A stretch of 7,222 nt of DNA, from positions 1-7,222 of the forward strand of contig JALUSH010000251.1 in assembly GCA_027016675.1 (NCBI GenBank), given 5' to 3'. The translations under genes were made by a program, and so were the position numbers. This document shows, in pieces, positions 1-5,341 of the stretch (its first letter is position 1; every line of letters starts with the position of its first letter). Source of the DNA: Thermodesulfovibrio sp. Lineage in GTDB: Bacteria; Nitrospirota; Thermodesulfovibrionia; Thermodesulfovibrionales; JdFR-85. A model generated the notes under the pieces. It did not search any database and was not told where the DNA came from. It worked only from the letters and a program-made list of their open reading frames with translations.

Positions 1-203
1 TATGTTTACCACATCATAGGATTTTATGCTTACTCCGTCATTCATTCGTGCTACTCCACAGATGGAGAAGTCAAAGGGAAACAGGTGTTTGAGTTTTTCA
101 ATTAGATTTCTTAAACCATCCTCATCTCTGCAAAAGAGGCTCTGATGTATCAGGTTAAGAATAAAAAGGGCATCCCTCTGGAAAGGTAATTATTTGAAAT
201 CAT
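1..203 (-). pseudogene. 5' part of a LuxR-family-like transcriptional regulator, frameshifted and cut by the window edge
   Basis: An ATG at 203-201 follows the purine-rich ribosome site AGAGGGGG (209-216) at five bases. It reads MISNNYLSRG, then runs into a stop at 150-152. From 174 the next frame is open to the window edge for 58 codons, containing LNLIHQSLFCRDEDGLRNL and HLFPFDFSICGVAR and ending in SYDVVNI. This resembles the N-terminal sensor (autoinducer-binding-like) half of LuxR regulators from environmental bacteria; that match is from memory. That frame has no ATG, GTG or TTG before its upstream stop. One extra G in the GGG run at 174-176 would join both pieces into a continuous protein. 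This could be a real frameshift, a slippage site or a sequencing error. The helix-turn-helix half would lie outside the window. The family call is moderate; the broken frame is read directly from the sequence. Confidence 0.5.
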
Positions 204-494
204 ACACGCCCCCTCTGTGGAATGATGCAAACTAAAAATATCATAAAAGATGCCATGTGGTCAACAGATTATGCAAAATACTTTTTAAGATTCCAGTAAG
301 GAGACATTAATATGGGTAGGTGGAGACTTTGTTCCGAATCACTTTAGTCTAGAAAAGAGCGCTTTGGTTTTGAGATACGACACCTCTCTTTTTTACATCT
401 CAGGTCTGTTATTATTTGGTAGTCCCTTGGAGGCAGAGCAGTCGTTGAGACTATGATAATAGTTTCTTTCATCGTAACATACAATTCCCCTGCT
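204..494. other. spacer between the LuxR-like gene and the ATPase gene, no convincing gene
   Basis: This 291-base stretch holds the promoter above and little else that can be supported. A plus-strand frame at 222-299 (25 residues, starting MMQTKNIIKD) has no ribosome site. A second plus-strand frame at 312-347 (MGRWRLCSESL) does have AAGGAG eight bases upstream but is only 11 codons. An open minus-strand frame runs past the ATPase stop in another register and resembles no family I recognise. No stem followed by a T-run is present on either strand, so no intrinsic terminator for the ATPase gene is visible. A 6-bp inverted repeat (371-376 with 397-402) has a 20-base loop and is probably chance. 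Confidence 0.5.
235..264 (-). promoter_or_regulatory. candidate promoter of the LuxR-like gene
   Basis: On the minus strand, TTGACC (259-264) and TATTTT (235-240) are 18 bases apart, and the -10 is preceded by the extended element TGA. Transcription would begin near 228, giving a leader of about 25 bases that contains the ribosome site at 209-216. The -10 matches the consensus at only four of six positions, so this is a positional inference. Confidence 0.4.
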
Positions 495-1760
495 TCAGGT
501 AAACAGCCTGTAGGATGGTACTGCCCAGATATCTGGATCGGACAGTTTTTTAATCTCATCACCCCTGTAAACCACCACTCCGCCAAGCCACTCGCTACCA
601 AGTCTTTTTGCCACTTCTTTCATTGCTCTTATATCCGTTCGGGCAATGCTTTTTCGTGCCTTTATTTCCATACCTATCAGTCCGGACGCTGTTTGAACTA
701 TTATGTCCAGTTCAAACCCTGAACGGCTCCTGTAAAAATATATCTCCACATCCTTCTGCATGGTCTTTATCCATTTTATAATCTCACCAACCACCATGGT
801 CTCATATATTTCTCCTGTCACAGGACCTCTGTAGCCACTTATTTGCCTGAGTAATCCAACATCAAGCCAGTAGAGTTTTGGTGTCTTAACCACTGTGCTG
901 GTAAGGTTTCTATAGTAAGGTCTGAGCATGATCACCTGATAGGAAATCTTCAGATACTCAAGATATCTCCTTGCCGTATCAACGCTTATACCTGTATCAC
1001 GGGCCAGTTCAGAATAATTCAGCAGTTTTGCTGATCTTAATGCAGTAAGCCTCTGAAATTCCCTGAATGGCCCCAGGTCATCAAGTCTTGCAAGATCAGC
1101 AAGGTCTCGTTCAAGGTATGTATATCCATAATCCTTTAACCATTTCCATCGCTCATCTTCGCTGAGTTTCAGAAGTGCGGGCATACCACCCCATTTTAAT
1201 AGGTATTCCTCGACATCTCTCCTTACTGTCCCTTCTCTGCCAAACAATACCGATGGTTCAGCCCCAAAGGCTTCACCAACTTTTAAACCTGTAAGCAACC
1301 TGTCAAGTAAAGGTGGTTGTACCTCTTCGGTATCTTTGTCGTAGAGAAGTTCACACATAAGCAATGGCCATAGTTCATAAATTGAAACTCTCCCAGCAAG
1401 GGATTCTCTTATTTTCTTTAACAGAAGTATCTGACTTGAGCCCAGAATCACCTGAAAGGATATGGTACCCTCGTCATAGGCATATTTAATCTTTTCAAAC
1501 ACTGGAGGAAGTTTCTGGGCCTCATCCACAATAGCATTACCCACATCCCTGTGCCACATTTCTGTTGGTATAGCCCTCAGGGCGTCCCTGTTTTCAGGGG
1601 CATCAAGATTTATATACCGAAGCGCAGAATACTTTTGCCGTGCAAGGGTGGTCTTACCTGTCTGCCTTGCACCAGTAAGGAGTATGAGCTTTCTGCTTCC
1701 CTCAGAATATGGCGGCAGGATTCTGTTTAAAAATCGATATTTCTGTAAAATTTCGCTCAT
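495..1760 (-). CDS. AAA-type ATPase with C-terminal DUF4143 / nuclease-fold domain
   Basis: This 421-residue protein belongs to the widespread ATPase-DUF4143 family, whose biological role is not established. The N-terminal P-loop domain has Walker A GARQTGKTT (residues 30-38), Walker B AIVDEAQ (76-82), a sensor-1-like VILGSSQ (104-110) and an arginine in LAGRV (121-125). The middle holds the family's YLERDL motif (215-220) and a helix-turn-helix-like stretch (about 247-270, LNYSELARDTGISVDTARR). The C-terminus carries YRSRSGFELD (343-352) and GMEIKARKS (363-371), matching a PD-(D/E)XK core with D352, E365 and K367 in place. Length is normal and every motif is intact, so the gene looks functional. 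The ATG at 1760 is the natural start because a consensus promoter ends just before it. There is no ribosome site, which fits leaderless translation. It stands apart from the heme operon as its own unit, with broken regulators on both sides. Members are often annotated as ATPases linked to defence or mobile DNA, but no partner gene supports that here. Confidence 0.9.
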   Translation of the reverse strand: MSEILQKYRFLNRILPPYSEGSRKLILLTGARQTGKTTLARQKYSALRYINLDAPENRDALRAIPTEMWHRDVGNAIVDEAQKLPPVFEKIKYAYDEGTISFQVILGSSQILLLKKIRESLAGRVSIYELWPLLMCELLYDKDTEEVQPPLLDRLLTGLKVGEAFGAEPSVLFGREGTVRRDVEEYLLKWGGMPALLKLSEDERWKWLKDYGYTYLERDLADLARLDDLGPFREFQRLTALRSAKLLNYSELARDTGISVDTARRYLEYLKISYQVIMLRPYYRNLTSTVVKTPKLYWLDVGLLRQISGYRGPVTGEIYETMVVGEIIKWIKTMQKDVEIYFYRSRSGFELDIIVQTASGLIGMEIKARKSIARTDIRAMKEVAKRLGSEWLGGVVVYRGDEIKKLSDPDIWAVPSYRLFT

Positions 1761-1761
1761 T

Positions 1762-1790
1762 ATCGTAAATTATACAGATAAAATTACGAT
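1762..1790. repeat. inverted repeat overlapping the ATPase promoter, candidate operator
   Basis: ATCGTAA (1762-1768) and its exact complement TTACGAT (1784-1790) have centres 22 bases apart, about two helical turns. The left arm lies between the -10 and the start codon and the right arm lies in the spacer just downstream of the -35. A dimeric protein bound here would cover the promoter. The symmetry is read directly; the operator role is inferred. Confidence 0.5.
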
Positions 1791-1797
1791 TTGTCAA
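1769..1797 (-). promoter_or_regulatory. fully consensus promoter of the ATPase gene, predicted leaderless
   Basis: On the minus strand TTGACA (1792-1797) and TATAAT (1769-1774) are separated by exactly 17 bases, a perfect sigma-70-type match at both hexamers. Only eight bases separate the -10 from the ATG at 1760, so transcription should begin within about two bases of the start codon. The absence of any Shine-Dalgarno in that stretch agrees. Confidence 0.85.
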
Positions 1798-1810
1798 CCT
1801 CCTGATATTC

Positions 1811-1933
1811 TCAGAACCCTTCATAAAGTGCCTTCTGCTGCCTGATCTTCTTCATATGGGTTGTGAGATTCCCATCACCCAGTCCGAGTGTTTTCTTCAG
1901 GTATGAAAAGGTTACAGATTCCCTTGAAATGAA
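1811..1933 (-). pseudogene. fragment of a winged-helix transcriptional regulator
   Basis: A 40-codon open stretch, with a stop upstream and no start codon of its own, contains SRESVTFSYLKKTLGLGDGN followed by LTTHMKKI. This matches the recognition-helix region of small winged-helix regulators (HTH_34/ArsR-like, pattern LGLTDGNLSxHLxKLE). The usual N-terminal helix (IHEPARL-type) is absent, and after HMKKI the wing is replaced by RQQKALYEGF and a stop. Directly upstream, ATG at 1937-1935 follows the transporter's stop without a gap and has AAGGAGG five bases before it, but it reads a different frame and stops after 20 codons (1875). A regulator gene translationally coupled to the transporter has probably decayed, losing both ends. 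The family call comes from motif recall over about 25 residues. Confidence 0.5.
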
Positions 1934-1937
1934 TCAT

Positions 1938-3146
1938 TTAAACCTCCTTCTCATCTCTTACCCCTATCATCAGTATGGCTCCAAGAAAGAACATCAACAT
2001 AACAAGAAGTATTCCGTTACGCTGATTACCTGTAAGAGAGGAAATAAGTCCAAACATGGCAGGCCCTATCACAGAAGAACTCTTCCCGGCAAGTGCATAG
2101 ATGCCAAAGTACTCTCCATCCCTGCCCTCTGGTATGAATCTGCAGTAAAGGGCACGGGAGGCAGACTGGATCGTGCCCAGAAAAAACCCTCCCACAGATG
2201 CCACAATCCAGAAGGTTTCCTTTTCCTTTAAAAAGTATGTCCAGGTGCTGAGCAGTATCCAGATAATGAGCGAGAGCATAACCACATTCCAGGCGCCCCA
2301 TCTGTCAGTGGGAACAGAGAACGCTATGGAGCCCACTGAGGCCATAACCTGTATGAGGAGATACAGCAATATCAGTTCTTCTGTACTGAATGAAAGGGTT
2401 GACGAGGCATAGAGACTTGAAAAGACTATTATGGTGTTTATTGCATCCTTGTAGAGGAAATATGACAGGAGAAATCTCCGTGTTCTTGATGTAGTAAATG
2501 CCTCCCTGAGGGTGAAGATTATCACCTGAACACCTTTCACTGCACCTTTCCTGATACTTCCGCCTGTCTTCTGAGAGGGAAGCACAAGAAAGGCAGGGAT
2601 GGAAAAGACCAGAAAGAACATCCCCACAAAGGGCCAGACAAGGTCAGTATTGCCCTGCCTGATAAGCATGATGGCAACAAGAAGCGATACCACTGAGCCC
2701 ACATAACCGAGGCCGAATCCCCAGCCTGAAACTCTCCCCTGACGCCCTTTATCTGCAATATCCCGAAGATATGCATTATAGAATACAAAGGCACCCTCTG
2801 TGGCAAAATTGGCAAAAATAATCAAAATAAAGGCAAGAAAGACCATTCCCTTTTCAGGAACAAAGAGGAGGGATGTTGCTACCACTGCTACAAGAGTGTA
2901 GATGATAAGGAGTGTTTTTCTTCTGCCTGAGTAGTCAGATATACCACCCATAATGGGAGAGGACACCGCCACCAGGGCCATGCTTAAAGAGATGGCCCAT
3001 CCCCACCAGAGGTCTGCCTGAGGCTGTGTATGAGCTATCTCTTTTGAGAAATATACAGGAAAAATAACTGCTGCCACCACAGCAGAATAGGAAGAGTTGG
3101 CAAAATCATAAAGGCACCAGCTGATAATTTGGCCCTTTTTGTTCAT
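1938..3146 (-). CDS. major facilitator transporter, UMF1 (Atg22-like) family
   Basis: This is a 402-residue inner-membrane protein with about twelve hydrophobic segments, spread from roughly residue 8 to 395 with a polar central loop around 191-222. Family signatures are WCLYDFANSSYS (10-21), GGISDYSGRRK (67-77, the MFS loop 2-3 motif), AFVFYNAYL (119-127), GWGFGLGYVG (141-150), SRALYCRFIP (330-339) and GEYFGIYALAGKSSSVIGP (344-362). Length and both ends match UMF1 relatives from bacteria. The substrate is not established for bacterial members; eukaryotic Atg22 exports amino acids from the vacuole. It begins 14 bases after the hemE stop and ends an operon of radical SAM enzyme, hemE and transporter, so cargo related to tetrapyrroles is conceivable but unproven. 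No Shine-Dalgarno precedes the ATG. A 5-bp hairpin fills the gap, so translation probably depends on ribosomes finishing hemE. Confidence 0.85.
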   Translation of the reverse strand: MNKKGQIISWCLYDFANSSYSAVVAAVIFPVYFSKEIAHTQPQADLWWGWAISLSMALVAVSSPIMGGISDYSGRRKTLLIIYTLVAVVATSLLFVPEKGMVFLAFILIIFANFATEGAFVFYNAYLRDIADKGRQGRVSGWGFGLGYVGSVVSLLVAIMLIRQGNTDLVWPFVGMFFLVFSIPAFLVLPSQKTGGSIRKGAVKGVQVIIFTLREAFTTSRTRRFLLSYFLYKDAINTIIVFSSLYASSTLSFSTEELILLYLLIQVMASVGSIAFSVPTDRWGAWNVVMLSLIIWILLSTWTYFLKEKETFWIVASVGGFFLGTIQSASRALYCRFIPEGRDGEYFGIYALAGKSSSVIGPAMFGLISSLTGNQRNGILLVMLMFFLGAILMIGVRDEKEV

Positions 3147-3160
3147 TAACCGGAAGGTTA
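3147..3160 (-). repeat. small hairpin occupying the hemE-transporter gap
   Basis: The 14 bases between the hemE stop and the transporter ATG form a perfect inverted repeat: TAACC, a four-base loop TTCC (minus strand), then GGTTA. No Shine-Dalgarno fits in this space. The stem is short and A/U-capped, so stability is modest. It could act in translational coupling or simply be chance. Confidence 0.35.
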
Positions 3161-4192
3161 TTATTTGCTGCTGCTCAGTTCATGGACCATCTGAACCAGT
3201 GCCCTTGCCATATCCGGAGGAGTTTGCGGAAGTATGCCATGCCCCAGGTTGAATACATGTCCTTTTGCACGACGGCCTTTTTTCAGTATATCCTGAACCT
3301 TTCTCTCAAGCACCTTTTCATCAGAAAAAAGCGCAACAGGATCAAGGTTTCCCTGCACCGAGACCTCCCTGCCAAGTCTTGTAATTGCCTTTCCCATATC
3401 AACCCTCCAGTCTATACCGATTACATCTGCACCGGATGTGCGGGCAGGTTCCAGAAGGCCGCCGCAGTTATTAACAAAGTATATAATCGGCACACCAAGG
3501 GGCTTGAGGTTTTTGATGATTCTTTTTACATAAGGGAGTGAACAGGCCTTGTAATCATCAGGTGCAAGGGCACCTGCCCATGAGTCGAATATCTGCACAG
3601 CCTGTGCGCCAGCCTTAATCTGTGCAGACAGGTAGGTCTCTGTTGCCACGGTTATTTTATCCATGAGGTTATGAAATAACCGAGGCTCTGAAAGCATCAT
3701 TGTCTTGGTATTAAGGAAATTTTTCGAACTTCCGCCTTCTATCATGTATGTGGCAAGGGTAAAGGGTGCACCAGCAAAACCAATAAGGGGCACTTTTCTT
3801 CGCAATGCCTTTCTGAGTATTTTTATTGTCTCAAGGACAAAAGGAAGATCCTCTTCTGGTTCTATCTGTTTAAGCCTTTGGAGGTCTCTTTCTGTTCTTA
3901 TGGGTCTGTTCAGGACAGGCCCCTTTCTCTCAAGAAACCTGAGCTTCATGCCCATTGCCTCAACAGGTATGAGTATGTCAGAAAACAGTATTGCAGCATC
4001 CACGCCAAGGATATCCACAGGCTGGATGGTTACCTCTGCAGCCAGCTCAGGTGTTTTGCAGAGTGTGAGGAAGTCGACTTTAGCACGTACCTTCTGGTAT
4101 TGGGGCAGATATCTGCCAGCCTGACGCATTATCCATATAGGAGTATAATCCACTGTCTCACCACGACATGCCCTGAGAAAAGCATCCCTCAT
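3161..4192 (-). CDS. hemE: uroporphyrinogen III decarboxylase
   Basis: HemE removes the four acetate carboxyls of uroporphyrinogen III to give coproporphyrinogen III in the cytoplasm, the branch point towards heme. The 343-residue product is full length. The N-terminal signature PIWIMRQAGRYLPQY (18-32) supplies R23 and R27. FSDILIPVEAMGM (70-82) supplies D72. GFAGAPFTLATYMIEGG (138-154) supplies Y149, FDSWAG (202-207) supplies S204, and FNLGHGI (314-320) supplies H318. These match the active-site residues known from human UROD, and GNLDP (281-285) is also conserved. The ATG has AAAGGAGG (4197-4204) four bases upstream, overlapping the end of the radical SAM gene. That 11-base gap on one side and the 14-base gap on the other mark an operon. 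Function is certain; the unusual point is the partner enzyme upstream. Confidence 0.97.
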   Translation of the reverse strand: MRDAFLRACRGETVDYTPIWIMRQAGRYLPQYQKVRAKVDFLTLCKTPELAAEVTIQPVDILGVDAAILFSDILIPVEAMGMKLRFLERKGPVLNRPIRTERDLQRLKQIEPEEDLPFVLETIKILRKALRRKVPLIGFAGAPFTLATYMIEGGSSKNFLNTKTMMLSEPRLFHNLMDKITVATETYLSAQIKAGAQAVQIFDSWAGALAPDDYKACSLPYVKRIIKNLKPLGVPIIYFVNNCGGLLEPARTSGADVIGIDWRVDMGKAITRLGREVSVQGNLDPVALFSDEKVLERKVQDILKKGRRAKGHVFNLGHGILPQTPPDMARALVQMVHELSSSK

Positions 4193-4203
4193 AAAGCCTC
4201 CTT

Positions 4204-5289
4204 TTATTTCTTAGCCACAAGTCGTTTTTTCATCTTCACAGGCACATAACTGCAGAAGGGCTCCTCTTCGAGGTAATCGCCATAGACAGCATATGCCCTG
4301 GCCCTACAGCCTCCGCATACATTGATATACTCACAGGAACCACAGCGGCCCTTGTAACTTTTAAAGTCACGGAGTTCCCTGAAGAGTTGCGAGTTCTCCC
4401 AGATATCCTTGAAGGACTGCCTGAAGACATTGCCTGCAGATTTTGGGAAATAACTGCATGGCAGCACATTCCCATCCACATCTATAAGGCATATCAACTG
4501 CCCAGCAATGCAGCCCTTTGCACCGCCTGTTGAGAATTTAAGCGATCTTCGCTTGAAGCTCTCTCCCTCTTCCTTTGATTTCTGGAGCACAATCCTGTAG
4601 TAATGGGGGGCACAGGTGGGACGAACAAGCATCTCCTTTTCAAGTTTTTCCATGTTATAGTGCCACTGCAGGATCTCCTCATAATCCTCCTTTGAAATAA
4701 GCTCGCTCATGATCTCCTCACCCCTTCCAGTGGGCACAATCATGAACATGTACCAGGCAGTGGCTCCCAGTTCCTTTGCAAGTCTGTATACCTTTGGAAT
4801 CTCCTCCTGGTTACGTTTAGTAAAAGATGAGTTTATAATGAATTCAATTCCATGCTTTCTGAAGAGACGTGCCGCCCTGATTGTGCCTTCAAAGGCACCC
4901 TTCTGTTTCCGGAAATCATCATGAACCTCTGCGGTTGAACCGTCAAGGCTGAGGGAGACTATCTTTATGCCCGATTCCTTTATCTTTTCACATTTTTCAT
5001 CGTCTATCAGAACCCCATTTGTAGCCATACACATCCTGAGGCCCAGTTCAGTACCGTATTTTGCTATCACGAATACATCCTTACGCATAAGGGGCTCACC
5101 ACCTGAGAGAACCACCACTGGCTTTGCATAACTGGCAATATCATCAAGAACCTTGAATGCCTGTTCGGTTGAGAAATCGGGATGCTCCTTAACGATTGTC
5201 TCAGAAGAAGACCTGCAGTGAACACACCTGAGATTACACCTCCTTGTTATTTCCCAGGCTATCCACCTGGGTTTGAACTCTGTAATCAT
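4204..5289 (-). CDS. radical SAM/SPASM enzyme of the AhbD/NirJ heme-synthesis type
   Basis: This 361-residue cytoplasmic enzyme has the radical SAM cluster motif CNLRCVHC (C18, C22, C25) within PRWIAWEITRRCNL. It also has the SAM-binding GGEP (63-66), ATNG (89-92) and SLSLDG (112-117). The C-terminal SPASM/twitch region carries extra cluster cysteines: C226 in RPTCAPHYYRI, C260, C278 in PCSYFP, C316-x2-C319-x5-C325-x2-C328 (CGSCEYINVCGGC) and C346. The opening sequence, PTCAPHYYRI, and the CGGCRARAY ending resemble AhbD, which oxidatively decarboxylates iron-coproporphyrin III to heme b. AhbC, NirJ and cofactor-maturation relatives share much of this layout, so the exact reaction is uncertain. 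It sits 11 bases before hemE, supporting a tetrapyrrole role. The ATG has AAGGAG (5297-5302) at seven bases. Its length matches AhbD/NirJ proteins. A peptide-modifying SPASM role is less likely because no small precursor gene is nearby. Confidence 0.8.
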   Translation of the reverse strand: MITEFKPRWIAWEITRRCNLRCVHCRSSSETIVKEHPDFSTEQAFKVLDDIASYAKPVVVLSGGEPLMRKDVFVIAKYGTELGLRMCMATNGVLIDDEKCEKIKESGIKIVSLSLDGSTAEVHDDFRKQKGAFEGTIRAARLFRKHGIEFIINSSFTKRNQEEIPKVYRLAKELGATAWYMFMIVPTGRGEEIMSELISKEDYEEILQWHYNMEKLEKEMLVRPTCAPHYYRIVLQKSKEEGESFKRRSLKFSTGGAKGCIAGQLICLIDVDGNVLPCSYFPKSAGNVFRQSFKDIWENSQLFRELRDFKSYKGRCGSCEYINVCGGCRARAYAVYGDYLEEEPFCSYVPVKMKKRLVAKK

Positions 5290-5331
5290 AAAGAAACTCC
5301 TTAATATTCTATGGATTTCTGGTGTGCTACA

Positions 5332-5337
5332 ATTATA
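5332..5337 (-). promoter_or_regulatory. candidate internal promoter (-10) for the radical SAM-hemE-transporter genes
   Basis: A perfect TATAAT on the minus strand starts four bases after the hflX stop, 42 bases upstream of the radical SAM start. No good -35 hexamer lies at the expected distance (TGAAAA at 17 bases), so this would need an activator or be weak. It could let the heme genes be expressed separately from hflX. No terminator is visible between the two. Confidence 0.35.
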
Positions 5338-5341
5338 CCCT

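Noticed and set aside
222..347. Two tiny plus-strand frames (25 and 11 codons) in the left spacer
   Set aside because: The first has no ribosome site. The second has AAGGAG but is only 11 codons, and no family resemblance or gene downstream supports leader-peptide function.
371..402. TGAGAT/ATCTCA inverted repeat as a terminator
   Set aside because: The stem is only 6 bp with a 20-base loop, and the T-run lies inside the loop instead of after the stem.
471..477. Another ATCGTAA copy, matching the half-site of the ATPase promoter repeat
   Set aside because: A given 7-mer is expected about once by chance over both strands of a window this size, and it has no partner arm.
344..601. Minus-strand 85-codon frame overlapping the ATPase 3' end
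   Set aside because: Most of it is out of frame with the ATPase coding sequence, and the unique tail (after about 494) resembles nothing recognised and has no clear ribosome site.
1875..1937. 20-codon frame starting directly after the transporter stop with AAGGAGG
   Set aside because: The ribosome site is excellent but the product is short and unrecognisable. It is better explained as the leftover start of the decayed winged-helix gene in another frame.
1863..2412. Plus-strand open frames across the transporter gene, and similar ones over hemE, the radical SAM gene and hflX
   Set aside because: They are antisense shadows of well-supported genes and carry no family signatures of their own.
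5290..5341. Terminator between hflX and the radical SAM gene
   Set aside because: No stem-loop with a T-run is present, so readthrough from hflX is plausible.
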